Shown one piece after another: positions 27,892-37,153 of a DNA stretch of 64,000 nucleotides (within the stretch, counting starts at the first letter, position 1; every line of letters starts with the position of its first letter). The position numbers and the translations under genes are program-made. Origin of the DNA: Thioclava pacifica DSM 10166 (GTDB taxonomy: Bacteria > Pseudomonadota > Alphaproteobacteria > Rhodobacterales > Rhodobacteraceae); contig NZ_AUND01000039.1 in assembly GCF_000714535.1 (NCBI RefSeq), positions 62,001-126,000 on the forward strand, written 5' to 3'. The notes below the pieces were generated by a model that saw only the letters and a program-made list of their open reading frames with translations, was not told where the DNA came from and did not search any database.

Positions 27892-29288
27892 GGTTGCACC
27901 TCCAGGATCGAAGTCTCGCCTTGGGCTTCGCGGACATACCGGATCAGCATCGCTTTTGCCGCCTCCATCCGGTAGGCATCCGAGGCGCGCATGTCGCTGA
28001 GCGGGGTGAAATCCTGCTCCAGCGCGGGCAGGGCAGCCATGATCGCGGCTTCGGTGAAGGGCTGACCGTCAAGCGCGACCTCGAGTGCCGCGGCGCGTTT
28101 CGGGATGCCCGCCATGCCGCCGAAGGCGATGCGCGGCGCCGTGATCGTCTCGCCATCGCGGGGAATATTCAGCGCGCCGCAGACGGCGGAAATGTCCTGA
28201 TCGAAGCGTTTCGAGAGCTTGTAGCAGGCGAGATCGGGCGCGGATTTCGGGATCGTGACGCTTTCCACGAATTCGCCCGGCGCGCGGTCCTGCTTGCCGT
28301 ATTCGAGAAAGAACGCCTCGAGCGGGATCGTGCGGCGGGTGTCGCCCTTGCGCAGGGTCAGTTCCGCCCCCATCGCGATCAGCGCGGGCGGGCTGTCGCC
28401 GATCGGCGAGCCGTTCGCGATATTGCCGCCGATGGTCGCGGCCTGGCGGACCTGTTCGGAGGCGAAGCGGCGCAGCAACTCCGCGAAGGCGGGATGGCTG
28501 TCGGAAATGGCCGTGCGCAAGGCGGCGATGGTGACACCAGCGCCGACGATAAAGCTGTCCCCGGTTTCCTCGATCACCTGCAAATCTTTGCAATTGTTCA
28601 GGAATGCGACCGTTTTGAGTTCGCGGAGCTGTTTCGTGACCCAGAGGCCGACATCGGTTGCGCCTGCGATGAGCGTCGCATCGGGATGGGCGGCATACCA
28701 AGCGGCGAGCGCGTCTGAGCTTTCGGGCAGGAAGGGGGGCTGTCGGCCCCCCTCTGGTCCTGCGGACCATTCACCCCCCGAGGATATTTCGTGCAGTTGG
28801 ATGGGGGTGTCGCGCATCCATTCCGGCGCGGGCGCGGCTTCGGCGGCTTTCGCGGCACGGATGATCGGGGCGTAGCCGGTGCAGCGGCAGAGGTTCCCGG
28901 CGAGCAGGTCATCGTGATCGGTGCGCCCGTTGAGGTGGGCGGCGGCCATCGAGGCGATGAAGCCCGGCGTGCAGAAGCCGCATTGCGAGCCATGATGATC
29001 GACCATCGCCTGCTGGACAGGGTGGAGCGCGCCATCGGGGCCTGCGATCCCCTCGACGGTGCGCAGGGCGCGGCCGTGCAGATGGGGCATAATCATCAGG
29101 CAGGCATTGAGCGGCTTGGCGCCGCCATCATCGGTCACGATCACTGAACAGGCACCGCAATCGCCCTCGTTGCAGCCCTCCTTGGTGCCGGTCAGCCCCT
29201 CGGCGCGCAGCCAGTCGAGCACGGATTGCGTCGGGTCCGACACCTCGACGCTGCGGGTTTCTCCGTTGAGAAGAAACGTGATTTCCAT
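27888..29288 (-). CDS. xdhA: xanthine dehydrogenase small subunit XdhA (2Fe-2S, FAD) with repeat-derived insert
   Basis: Electron-transfer subunit of 466 aa. The plant-type 2Fe-2S cluster uses C39, C44, C47 and C63; the second cluster uses C103, C106, C134 and C136 ([19 protein letters not shown]). The FAD domain starts about residue 190 ([13 protein letters not shown], then [17 protein letters not shown]). The interdomain linker at residues 164-183 is encoded by a copy of the dispersed AAATATCC repeat read in frame. The start is the ATG at 29286-29288 ([14 protein letters not shown]); in-frame sequence farther upstream is not family-like. First gene of the xdh/BMP operon. Confidence 0.94.
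   Translation of the reverse strand: MEITFLLNGETRSVEVSDPTQSVLDWLRAEGLTGTKEGCNEGDCGACSVIVTDDGGAKPLNACLMIMPHLHGRALRTVEGIAGPDGALHPVQQAMVDHHGSQCGFCTPGFIASMAAAHLNGRTDHDDLLAGNLCRCTGYAPIIRAAKAAEAAPAPEWMRDTPIQLHEISSGGEWSAGPEGGRQPPFLPESSDALAAWYAAHPDATLIAGATDVGLWVTKQLRELKTVAFLNNCKDLQVIEETGDSFIVGAGVTIAALRTAISDSHPAFAELLRRFASEQVRQAATIGGNIANGSPIGDSPPALIAMGAELTLRKGDTRRTIPLEAFFLEYGKQDRAPGEFVESVTIPKSAPDLACYKLSKRFDQDISAVCGALNIPRDGETITAPRIAFGGMAGIPKRAAALEVALDGQPFTEAAIMAALPALEQDFTPLSDMRASDAYRMEAAKAMLIRYVREAQGETSILEVQP
28741..28800 (-). repeat. AAATATCC-type repeat lying inside the xdhA coding sequence
   Basis: On the minus strand it starts CCAACTGCACGAAATATCC, matching the 3220 copy at 17 of 19 positions, continues with TCGGGGGG, then a hairpin TGGTCC/GGACCA (28755-28760 with 28764-28769) and GAGGGGGG. 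The length keeps the xdhA frame open. Confidence 0.8.
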
Positions 29289-29420
29289 ACGAAAGATCCG
29301 CCGCCTTACCAGTATTGTCCCTGTGGCCCTGCTCGATGCGGCGTAGAACGGGACCTCGCCCAGCAAAGCCGAAGGGGGCGGGGCTTGGCAAGGGATTCGG
29401 TGGCGCGTTTCGCCTGAAAC

Positions 29421-29436
29421 TTGATCTGGCGATCAA
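29421..29436. promoter_or_regulatory. perfect dyad TTGATC-TGGC-GATCAA upstream of xdhA
   Basis: Six-base arms at 29421-29426 and 29431-29436, 133-148 nt before the xdhA ATG and 12 nt after the stop of the AHSA1 gene. It could be an operator for the purine operon or, with the TTT that follows on the minus strand, a weak terminator of the AHSA1 gene. The sequence alone does not decide. Confidence 0.35.
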
Positions 29437-29447
29437 AATTTAGGCGT

Positions 29448-29915
29448 TCATGCGGCGTCGAGCGACTCCGCGAGTGCCGCCAGTTGCCCCGCGACGGTGC
29501 CCCAGCCTTCATGGAAGCCCATCTCGAGATGGCGTTTGACGCTGTCTTCGCTGCCATGGCGGGCGATGACGCGGTATTCGCAGCCCTGATCGGTCTCGGT
29601 GAAGCTGAGATCGGCGGTGAAGAAAGGCTTGGTCGAGGGGCGGAACTCGGCCGTCAGGCAATCGGTGAACACGAGGCGCTTTGCGGGTTCGACGATCAGA
29701 TAGCAGCCCTCGGTCTCGATCTCGCCGAACTGCTCGAATTCCATCTTCGTGTAGAAGGCGCCGCCCGGGCGCAGGTCGACCCGTGCCTCTGTCGTGCGAC
29801 CGGGCTTGGGGGCGAAGAACTGCATCAGGAGTTCCGGCTCGGTCCGGCAGCGATAGGCGGTGGCGGGGCTGGCCTTCACCTGCCGGGTGAGGATCAGGTC
29901 GAGATCGGTGCTCAT
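29448..29915 (-). CDS. SRPBCC/AHSA1-domain protein
   Basis: Cytosolic protein of 155 aa with the START-like helix-grip fold of the AHSA1 family. It shows LTRQVKASPATAYRCRTEPELLMQFF at the N terminus, the central strand set with GGAFYTKMEFE, and the final long helix GFHEGWGTVAGQLAALAESL. The ligand is unknown. The ATG at 29913-29915 overlaps the stop of the ArsR gene by 4 nt, the usual arrangement in which an ArsR repressor is paired with an AHSA1 protein. Confidence 0.85.
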   Translation of the reverse strand: MSTDLDLILTRQVKASPATAYRCRTEPELLMQFFAPKPGRTTEARVDLRPGGAFYTKMEFEQFGEIETEGCYLIVEPAKRLVFTDCLTAEFRPSTKPFFTADLSFTETDQGCEYRVIARHGSEDSVKRHLEMGFHEGWGTVAGQLAALAESLDAA

Positions 29916-30268
29916 GGCGCGTCTCCCTTCGCGGTTTGCTCCAGTGCCTCGGACAGCGCGTCGAGCCGGTCGAGGCGGGTCTCCCATTGGCGGCGCAGCT
30001 GGGCCAGCCAGTCTTCGGCGGCACGCACCGGCCGGGCCTCGATCCGGGCCATGCGGACGCGGCCCTGTTTCTCGGTCGCGATCAGCCCGCCCTCTTCGAG
30101 CACGCGCAGATGGCGCAGGAAACTGGGTAGCGCCATCGCATGCGGCGCGTGCAGCTCCGAGACCGAGGCGGGGCCTTGCGTGAGCCGTTCGAGCACCGCG
30201 CGCCGGGTCGGATCGGCCATCGCGGCGAAGTAGCGGTCGAGCGCCTGTGTGTCGAAATGCTTAGCCAT
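29912..30268 (-). CDS. ArsR-family winged-helix repressor
   Basis: DNA-binding protein of 118 aa. The N-terminal core reads DRYFAAMADPTRRAVLERLTQGPASVSEL, and the recognition helix with PSFLRHLRVLEEGGLIATEKQGR follows. The absence of a metal-binding Cys pair suggests it is not a classical arsenic or metal sensor; it fits the SdpR-like subgroup linked to AHSA1 proteins. Two copies of TTAG-N8-CTAA lie at and upstream of its start codon and are likely autoregulatory operators. Confidence 0.87.
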   Translation of the reverse strand: MAKHFDTQALDRYFAAMADPTRRAVLERLTQGPASVSELHAPHAMALPSFLRHLRVLEEGGLIATEKQGRVRMARIEARPVRAAEDWLAQLRRQWETRLDRLDALSEALEQTAKGDAP

Positions 30269-30323
30269 GTCGCTAACTATTTGTCAGGGCGTGAGTCGAG
30301 TCAATGGTTAGTTTGTCGGCTAA
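30261..30323. promoter_or_regulatory. pair of TTAG-N8-CTAA dyads (candidate ArsR operators)
   Basis: Copies lie at 30261-30276 (spanning the ArsR start codon; 5-base arms TTAGC/GCTAA) and at 30308-30323, 47 bp centre to centre. The span lies in the divergent gap between the ArsR gene and dnaE, so a bound repressor could block the ArsR-AHSA1 transcript. Confidence 0.5.
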
Positions 30324-30369
30324 GTTTTTCGCGCTTTCTGCGACTCGGCTGAGACGCTAGATCTGGGGT

Positions 30370-33300
30370 ATGACCAGCCCCCGATTCATTCATCTGCGCG
30401 TCCATACCGAGTATTCGCTGCTCGAAGGCGCGGTGCCCGCGAAGAAACTGGTGAAGATGTGCGAGGCGGCGAAGATGCCCGCCGTGGCCGTCACCGATAC
30501 CAATAACATGTTTGCGGCGCTGGAATTTTCCGTCACCGCGATCGGTGCCGGGTTGCAGCCGATCATCGGTTGTCAGGTCTCGCTGGAATACGATCCGGCG
30601 AAACCGGGTGAGAGGCCGCGCCTGCCCGCGCCGATTGTGCTGCTCGCGCAGACCGAGCGCGGCTACGAGAACCTGATGAAACTGAACTCGTGCCTCTATC
30701 TCGACAAGCACGGGGCGCTGGTGCAGGTCACGCTGGAGGAGCTGGAGCGTTATTCCGAGGGGCTGATTTGCCTCACGGGTGGGCCGGACGGGCCGGTGGG
30801 GCGGCTCATTCGCAATGGCGCGAAAGATCGGGCGAAGGCGCTGCTGCAGCGGCTTGCCGGGATTTATCCGAACCGTCTCTATGTCGAAATGCAGCGCCAT
30901 CCGGGCGAGGGCGGCGCGCTGACCGAGGCCGAACAGGCGACCGAACGGCCCTTCATCGAATGGGCCTATGAGCTGGGCCTGCCGCTGGTCGCGACCAATG
31001 ACGTCTATTTCCCGAAGACCGAGATGTATGAGGCCCATGACGCGATGATCTGCATCGCGGAGGGCGCCTATGTCGATCAGATCGAGCCGCGCCGCCGTCT
31101 GACCCCGCAGCATTATTTCAAATCCGAAGGCGAGATGGTCGCGCTGTTCGCCGATCTGCCCGAGGCGGTGGAGAACACGGTCGAGATCGCGAAACGCTGT
31201 GCCTTCGCGGCCTATAAACGCGCGCCGATCCTGCCGAAATTCGCCGATGACGAGGTCGAGGAATTGCGTCGTCAGGCCTGGGATGGCTTGCGCGCGCGTC
31301 TCGACGTGATCCCGCATGCAGCCCCGGTCGAGGATTACGAGGCGCGGCTGAAATTCGAGCTCGACATCATCGAGCAGATGGGCTTCCCGGGCTACTTCCT
31401 GATCGTTGCCGACTTCATCAAATGGGCCAAGGATCACGATATTCCGGTCGGGCCGGGGCGGGGCTCGGGGGCGGGCTCGCTGGTCGCTTATGCGCTGACC
31501 ATCACCGACCTTGATCCACTGCGCTATTCGCTGCTGTTCGAACGTTTCCTCAATCCCGAACGTGTCTCGATGCCGGACTTCGATATCGACTTCTGCATGG
31601 ATCGCCGCGAGGAGGTGATCCAATACGTGCAGAAGAAGTACGGCCGTGAGAAGGTGGGCCAGATCATCACCTTCGGTGCGCTTCTGTCCAAGGCCGCCGT
31701 GCGCGACGTGGGCCGTGTGCTCCAGATGAGCTACGGTCATGTCGACAAGCTCTCGAAGATGATCCCGGTCGAGGGGGTGAAGCCCGTCTCGATCGAAAAG
31801 GCGCTGGCCGACGAGCCGCGGCTGCGCGAGGCCGCGAAGAACGAAGAGGTCGTGGCGCGACTTCTGGATTACGCCAAGGCGATCGAGGGGCTGCTCCGGA
31901 ACGCCTCGACTCACGCGGCGGGGGTCGTGATCGGGGATCGTCCGATCGACGAGCTGGTGCCGCTCTATCAGGACCCGCGCTCGGACATGCCCGCGACCCA
32001 GTTCAACATGAAATGGGTGGAACAGGCCGGTCTGGTGAAGTTCGACTTTCTCGGCCTCAAGACGCTGACGGTGATCCAGTCGGCGATGAACCTGATCTTC
32101 AAATCGGGCCGCCCGCTGCATGTCGATGCGGCAGGCAATCAGCTCTACGAGCCCGCAGAGGGCGCGGAGAACCTGATCAACGCGATCCCGCTCGATGACG
32201 AGAAGACCTACAAGCTTTACGCCGACGCCAAGACAGTCGCGGTGTTCCAGGTGGAATCGGAGGGCATGAAATCGGCCCTACGGCAGATGAAACCCACCTG
32301 CATCGAGGACATCGTGGCGCTCGTGGCGCTCTATCGTCCAGGGCCGATGGAGAACATCCCGACCTATTGCGAGGTGAAGAACGGGATCAAGAAGATCACC
32401 TCGGTTCACCCGACCATCGACCATATCCTTGAAGAGACGCAGGGCATCATCGTCTATCAGGAGCAGGTGATGCAGATCGCGCAGGTCATGGCGGGCTATT
32501 CGCTGGGTGGCGCTGACCTTCTGCGGCGTGCGATGGGGAAAAAGATCAAGGAGGCGATGGACGCCGAGCGCCCGAAGTTCGAAGAGGGTGCGGCCAAGAA
32601 CGGGGTCGACAAGAAGAAGGCCTCGGAGGTCTTCGACCTTCTGGAGAAATTCGCGAACTACGGCTTCAACAAATCCCACGCCGCGGCCTATGCGGTGGTC
32701 AGCTATTACACCGGCTGGCTGAAGGCGAACCATCCGGTCGAGTTCATGGGCGGCGTGATGAATTGCGATATTCATCTCACCGACAAGCTCGCCGTCTATG
32801 CTGACGAGGTACAGAAGAAGCTCGGGATCGAGATCATCCCGCCTTGCGTGAACCGCTCGCTGGCGACCTTCGACGTGGTCGATCAGAAGCTGGTCTATGC
32901 GCTTGGCGCGCTGAAAAATGTCGGCGTCGAGGCGATGCAGATGATCGTGGACGCACGCGGCGACGAGCCCTTCGCGGACCTGTTCGATTTCGCCCGCCGG
33001 GTCGACATGAAACGGGTCGGCAAGCGGCCGCTGGAGATGCTGGCGCGGGCCGGTGCCTTCGATCTGCTCGACCCGAACCGCAAGCGGGTCTTCGAATCGC
33101 TGGAATCGTTGATGGCCTGGTCGGGCGCCGTGATCGAGGCGCGCGAGTCGGCGCAGGTGTCGCTATTCGGCGAGGCGGGTGACGATCTGCCCCCGCCGCG
33201 TCTGGCCGATACCGATGACTGGCTGCCGGGCGAGCGTCTGGCCGAGGAACACAAGGCCATCGGCTTCTACCTCTCGGGCCACCCGATCGAGGACTACCTT

Positions 33301-33870
33301 CCCGCGCTCAAGCGCAAGAACGTGCTGAGCTGGGAAGAGGTGCAGGCCAAGGCTGTCGGTGGTCCTTTCATCACCAAGATCGCGGGCGAGGTGGCCTCCG
33401 TGCGCGAGAAGAAATCCGCGAAAGGCAATCGTTTTGCCTTTGTAGCGCTTTCCGATGCCTCGGGCCCCTATGAGGTCGCTTTCTGGTCGGAAGCGTTGGA
33501 GGCCTGCCGTGACGTGCTGGAGACCGGCAACCTTCTGGTGCTGACCGTGAAGGTCGAGGTCGATGGCGAGTCGGTGCGCATGGTCGCGAACGCTGCCCAG
33601 ACCGTGGACAAGGCGACTGCGGATGCGGGATCGTCCGGGCTTCTTGTCCATATCGACGACACGCAGGCGGTGGCTTCCGTCGCGAGCCTGCTCGACCGGG
33701 TCGCGCGCGAGGGCAAGGTACAATCGCGCGGGCCGGTGAGCTTCATGGTTTACGATACCGAACGCAATTGCCGCTATCAGATCACCGCTCTGCGCGAGGC
33801 TCCGGTCAATGCGCAGGTGAAGGGCGCGTTGCGCAGCCTGCGCGGGGTTAGCGAGGTGCAGGAGGTCTGA
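30370..33870 (+). CDS. dnaE: DNA polymerase III subunit alpha
   Basis: Replicative polymerase catalytic subunit, 1166 aa, normal for DnaE1. The N-terminal PHP domain begins IHLRVHTEYSLLEGA. The palm has the catalytic motif MPDFDIDFCMDRR near residue 403, and GPGRGSGAGSLVAYAL lies just before it. The finger region has MGKKIKEAMDAERPKFEEGA. The C-terminal OB domain begins near ITKIAGEVASVREKKSAKGN. It is transcribed alone, divergent from the ArsR gene, and ends 3 nt from the convergent membrane-protein gene. Confidence 0.97.
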   Translation: MTSPRFIHLRVHTEYSLLEGAVPAKKLVKMCEAAKMPAVAVTDTNNMFAALEFSVTAIGAGLQPIIGCQVSLEYDPAKPGERPRLPAPIVLLAQTERGYENLMKLNSCLYLDKHGALVQVTLEELERYSEGLICLTGGPDGPVGRLIRNGAKDRAKALLQRLAGIYPNRLYVEMQRHPGEGGALTEAEQATERPFIEWAYELGLPLVATNDVYFPKTEMYEAHDAMICIAEGAYVDQIEPRRRLTPQHYFKSEGEMVALFADLPEAVENTVEIAKRCAFAAYKRAPILPKFADDEVEELRRQAWDGLRARLDVIPHAAPVEDYEARLKFELDIIEQMGFPGYFLIVADFIKWAKDHDIPVGPGRGSGAGSLVAYALTITDLDPLRYSLLFERFLNPERVSMPDFDIDFCMDRREEVIQYVQKKYGREKVGQIITFGALLSKAAVRDVGRVLQMSYGHVDKLSKMIPVEGVKPVSIEKALADEPRLREAAKNEEVVARLLDYAKAIEGLLRNASTHAAGVVIGDRPIDELVPLYQDPRSDMPATQFNMKWVEQAGLVKFDFLGLKTLTVIQSAMNLIFKSGRPLHVDAAGNQLYEPAEGAENLINAIPLDDEKTYKLYADAKTVAVFQVESEGMKSALRQMKPTCIEDIVALVALYRPGPMENIPTYCEVKNGIKKITSVHPTIDHILEETQGIIVYQEQVMQIAQVMAGYSLGGADLLRRAMGKKIKEAMDAERPKFEEGAAKNGVDKKKASEVFDLLEKFANYGFNKSHAAAYAVVSYYTGWLKANHPVEFMGGVMNCDIHLTDKLAVYADEVQKKLGIEIIPPCVNRSLATFDVVDQKLVYALGALKNVGVEAMQMIVDARGDEPFADLFDFARRVDMKRVGKRPLEMLARAGAFDLLDPNRKRVFESLESLMAWSGAVIEARESAQVSLFGEAGDDLPPPRLADTDDWLPGERLAEEHKAIGFYLSGHPIEDYLPALKRKNVLSWEEVQAKAVGGPFITKIAGEVASVREKKSAKGNRFAFVALSDASGPYEVAFWSEALEACRDVLETGNLLVLTVKVEVDGESVRMVANAAQTVDKATADAGSSGLLVHIDDTQAVASVASLLDRVAREGKVQSRGPVSFMVYDTERNCRYQITALREAPVNAQVKGALRSLRGVSEVQEV

Positions 33871-33873
33871 GCC

Positions 33874-34302
33874 TCAAAGCCTGCGTGCGCTCCACCCCAG
33901 CCGCAACACGATCGCCGCCATCATTGCCAGCGCGAACTCGCCCCAGCGCAGCAGCGCCAACCCCCTCAGCCGATCCTGCGCGTTGACTGACTCGCGGATT
34001 GCGCTTTCGATCTGGGATAGCTCCAGCCAGCCGCTCGCGGCCAGCAGCGCCGTGCAGAGAAAGCCGAGCCCGACCAGCGCCTGTGCCTGCCGGTGTACCC
34101 GCATCCGCCAGATCAGTGCGCTTAGCAGAGGCAGGGCGAAAAAGATCTGCAAGGTCAGCATGCCGCTGTCCTGCCAGGTCTCGAACCGGGTCACCACCGC
34201 GCGCAGATCGACCCCTGCGGGCCAGATCAGCAGTGCGGCATAGACAAGCGCCTGCACGCCCACGAAGACCCCGGCCAGTCCCCAGAGCGCGGCGCCCATC
34301 AC
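33874..34302 (-). CDS. hypothetical membrane protein, 142 aa
   Basis: I do not recognise a family. There are four hydrophobic segments at roughly 3-25, 47-64, 72-92 and 119-136, with short charged loops ([22 protein letters not shown]), so an inner-membrane protein is likely. The start overlaps the slyX stop by 4 nt (34299-34302), which implies co-translation with SlyX. Function unknown. Confidence 0.7.
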   Translation of the reverse strand: MMGAALWGLAGVFVGVQALVYAALLIWPAGVDLRAVVTRFETWQDSGMLTLQIFFALPLLSALIWRMRVHRQAQALVGLGFLCTALLAASGWLELSQIESAIRESVNAQDRLRGLALLRWGEFALAMMAAIVLRLGWSARRL

Positions 34303-34505
34303 CAGTGCGGCGGTTTCTGATCGGCCAGCGGGATGGTGCCGCCGCCTTCGTATTCACGCTCGGCCTCGCGCTCCATCAGCAGGCCGAGTTGGCGTTCCAG
34401 CCGCTCGATCCGGCGGCCCTGTTCGACCACCACATCCGACAGATCTTCGACCGTTTTGGTGAGATAGGCGATCTGTTCTTCCGCCCGTTCGATGCGATCT
34501 TGCAT
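34299..34505 (-). CDS. slyX: SlyX family protein
   Basis: Small coiled-coil protein of 68 aa: heptad-rich residues 1-45 ([20 protein letters not shown]) and the family's C-terminal PPHW ending (PPHY/PPHW is typical). The biological role is not established. It is the first gene of a two-gene unit with the membrane protein at 33874-34302. It is divergent from hisS. Confidence 0.85.
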   Translation of the reverse strand: MQDRIERAEEQIAYLTKTVEDLSDVVVEQGRRIERLERQLGLLMEREAEREYEGGGTIPLADQKPPHW

Positions 34506-34580
34506 GAATCGTCCCTATCGCTTGCCGGGGCCAGCCCCTTGGGCTACACCCTCGCGCGAGATCAGATCAGGTGCAAGCCG

Positions 34581-36083
34581 ATGGCCAAAGAGAAAAAACA
34601 GCCCCGCCCCAAGGCCGAGACGCCCAAGGGCTTCCGCGACTATTTCGGCGCGGAGGTGACCGAGCGCGCCGACATGCTGGCCAAGATCGCCGAGGTTTAT
34701 CGCGCGCATGGCTTCGAGGCGCTGGAAACCTCGGCCATCGAGACCGTCGAGGCGCTGGGCAAGTTCCTCCCCGATGTGGACCGCCCGAATGCGGGCGTCT
34801 TCGCCTGGCAGGAGGAAGATGACGGCAAGTGGCTGGCGCTGCGCTATGACATGACGGCGCCTCTGGCCCGCGTCGCCGCGCAATATCGCAACGATCTGCC
34901 CACGCCTTACCGCCGCTTCACCATGGGCCCGGTCTGGCGCAACGAGAAACCGGGGCCCGGCCGTTTCCGCCAGTTCTATCAATGCGATGCCGATACCGTG
35001 GGCGCGCCCTCGGTGGCCGCCGATGCCGAGATCTGTGGCATGCTCTCGGATGCGCTGGAGGCGGTCGGCATTCCGCGCGGCGACTATGTCGTGCGGGTGA
35101 ACAACCGCAAGGTTCTGAACGGCGTGATGGAAGTCGCGGGCGTGCTCGACCCGGCCGATCCGTCGAAATTCGAGGAAGAGCGCGGCATCGTGCTCCGTGC
35201 GATCGACAAGTTCGACAAGTTCGGAGAGGAGGGCGTGCGTCTTCTGATGGGTGCGGGCCGTCTGGACGAGTCGGGCGATTTCACCAAGGGCGCGGGGCTC
35301 TCCGAGGCCCAGGCCGATACCGTCATGGGCTTCATGGAGGCCAAGCGTGACGACAACGCCGCCACCGTCGCGCGCCTGCGCGAGCTGGTCACCGGCTCGG
35401 CGCTCGGCGCGGAAGGCGTGGACGAGCTGGAACAGATCGCCTCGCTGCTCGACGCACAGGGCTACGGCCCCGACCGCATCGTCATCGACCCCTCGGTCGT
35501 GCGGGGCTTGGGATATTACACCGGTCCCGTTTTCGAGGCTGAACTGACCTTCGAGATCACCGACGAAAAGGGCCGCCCGCGCCAGTTCGGTTCGGTCGCA
35601 GGCGGCGGGCGCTATGACGACCTCGTCAAGCGCTTCACCGGTCAGGTCGTCCCGGCCACCGGTGTCTCGATCGGCGTCGACCGCCTTCTGGCAGCACTCC
35701 GCGCCAAGGGCCGGATCGGCGGCACGGCACAAGGCCCGGTCGTGGTGACCGTGATGGATCGCGACCGGATGGCCGATTACATGGCGCTGGCCTCGACGCT
35801 CCGCACCGCTGGCATCCGCGCCGAAGTCTATCTCGGCAACCCGAAGAACTTCGGCAACCAGCTCAAATATGCGGATAAGCGCGAGAGCCCGGTGGCAATC
35901 ATCCAGGGCTCGGACGAGGCCCAACGCGGCGTCGTCCAGATCAAGGACCTGATCCTCGGTGCGAAGATCGCTAAGGACGCCACGGTTGAAGAATGGAAAT
36001 CCCAGCCGGCGCAATTCGAGGTTCCGACCGGCGAAATGGTTGCAAAAGTGCAAGAGATCCTTGCGCGCTACGGGGCCGAGTGA
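34581..36083 (+). CDS. hisS: histidyl-tRNA synthetase
   Basis: Class II aminoacyl-tRNA synthetase of 500 aa. Motif 1 region [19 protein letters not shown], motif 2 with [20 protein letters not shown], histidine-A motif [16 protein letters not shown] and motif 3 [13 protein letters not shown] are all present. The C-terminal anticodon-binding domain runs from about residue 395. I chose the ATG at 34581 ([13 protein letters not shown]); the frame is open upstream only through the slyX region. The stop overlaps the hisZ start (TGATG). Confidence 0.95.
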   Translation: MAKEKKQPRPKAETPKGFRDYFGAEVTERADMLAKIAEVYRAHGFEALETSAIETVEALGKFLPDVDRPNAGVFAWQEEDDGKWLALRYDMTAPLARVAAQYRNDLPTPYRRFTMGPVWRNEKPGPGRFRQFYQCDADTVGAPSVAADAEICGMLSDALEAVGIPRGDYVVRVNNRKVLNGVMEVAGVLDPADPSKFEEERGIVLRAIDKFDKFGEEGVRLLMGAGRLDESGDFTKGAGLSEAQADTVMGFMEAKRDDNAATVARLRELVTGSALGAEGVDELEQIASLLDAQGYGPDRIVIDPSVVRGLGYYTGPVFEAELTFEITDEKGRPRQFGSVAGGGRYDDLVKRFTGQVVPATGVSIGVDRLLAALRAKGRIGGTAQGPVVVTVMDRDRMADYMALASTLRTAGIRAEVYLGNPKNFGNQLKYADKRESPVAIIQGSDEAQRGVVQIKDLILGAKIAKDATVEEWKSQPAQFEVPTGEMVAKVQEILARYGAE

Positions 36084-37153
36084 TGGCGGACAAGGCGCAA
36101 TCTCGGGCGCAGGCGGGCCGTCTGCTGGAGCAGTTCCTCGCCGCCGGTGCGGTCGAGGTCACGCCCGATATTCTGCAACCCGCCGAGGCGCTTCTCGACC
36201 TCTATGGCGAGGATATCCGCGCGCGCGCCTATGTCACCGCTGACCCGCTGCGCGGTGAGATGATGCTGCGCCCGGACTTCACCGTGCCGGTCGTGCAGGC
36301 CCATATGGCGGGCGGCGCCGAGCCCGCGCGGTATGCCTATGCGGGCGAGGTCTTCCGCCGTCAGGATCATCGCGGCCCGGCGCGCTCGAACGAGTATTTT
36401 CAGGCCGGGTTCGAGATCTTCGACCGTGCCGACCCGGAAGCTGCCGATGCCGAGGTGTTTGCGCTCTTCTCGGATATCCTCGCGAAGCTGAACCTCTCGG
36501 CCACGATTGGCGATATGGGCCTGCTGCGCGCCGCCGTGGACGGGCTCGACACGCTACCTGAACGCAAATCCGCGCTCGCCCGCCATATCTGGCGGCCCAG
36601 GCGGTTCCAGCACCTGCTCGCCCGCTATTCCGGCCAGATCGAGGTGCCGAAAGCCCGCGCCGATCTGCTGACCGGCCAACGCTCCGGCGCGCCCTGGATT
36701 GGGTTGCGCTCGCGCGAGGAGATGGAGGCGCGGATCGCGGCGCTCGAAGCCGATGCGAAGGCCCCGCCGCTTGCTTCCGATGCTGTCGCTGCGCTCAACG
36801 CTCTCGCCGAACTGCACTGCCCTGCCGAAGCTGCGCCCGCCGCCCTGCGTGCGCTCGCTATCCCCGCGCTCGAACCGGCCATCACGCGGCTCGAACGCCG
36901 CCTGACGGCGCTCGCGGCGAAAGGCATCGACCTCGCGGCGCTGCAATTCGACGCCAGCCACGGCCGCTCGACGATGGAATATTACGACGGTTTCGTCTTC
37001 ACCTTCACCGCCGCCAATCCCGAGCTGCCCCCCGTGGCCTCGGGCGGGCGCTACGACGCGCTGACCCGGCAACTGGGGCAGGGCCGCGAGATCCCGGCCG
37101 TGGGCGGGGTGATCCGCGCGGGGCTGATGGCCGATCTGGAGGCACAGGCATGA
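36083..37153 (+). CDS. hisZ: ATP phosphoribosyltransferase regulatory subunit HisZ
   Basis: HisRS-like protein of 356 aa without aminoacylation activity, required by short-form HisG. The class II fold is visible (LRPDFTVPVVQAHMAGGAEPARYAYAGEVF; SNEYFQAGFEIFDRADPEAAD; ASGGRYDALTRQLG), but the protein lacks the C-terminal anticodon domain. It starts at the ATG 36083 overlapping the hisS stop, and its own stop overlaps hisG by 4 nt. The location in a hisS-hisZ-hisG operon confirms the regulatory role. Confidence 0.93.
   Translation: MADKAQSRAQAGRLLEQFLAAGAVEVTPDILQPAEALLDLYGEDIRARAYVTADPLRGEMMLRPDFTVPVVQAHMAGGAEPARYAYAGEVFRRQDHRGPARSNEYFQAGFEIFDRADPEAADAEVFALFSDILAKLNLSATIGDMGLLRAAVDGLDTLPERKSALARHIWRPRRFQHLLARYSGQIEVPKARADLLTGQRSGAPWIGLRSREEMEARIAALEADAKAPPLASDAVAALNALAELHCPAEAAPAALRALAIPALEPAITRLERRLTALAAKGIDLAALQFDASHGRSTMEYYDGFVFTFTAANPELPPVASGGRYDALTRQLGQGREIPAVGGVIRAGLMADLEAQA

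Noticed and set aside
25597-27975. Long open frame (about 790 codons) on the plus strand antisense to xdhB
   Set aside because: It lies wholly opposite a well-supported Moco-enzyme gene and is rich in Arg, Gly, His and Asp, the usual product of reading the complement of high-GC codons. No family motif.
30301-32121. Minus-strand open frame of about 600 codons antisense to dnaE
   Set aside because: dnaE is certain from its catalytic motif; the antisense frame has shadow composition and no start signal.
36083-37153. Second histidyl-tRNA synthetase
   Set aside because: Lacks the anticodon domain and full catalytic motifs, and lies before a short hisG, so it is HisZ.
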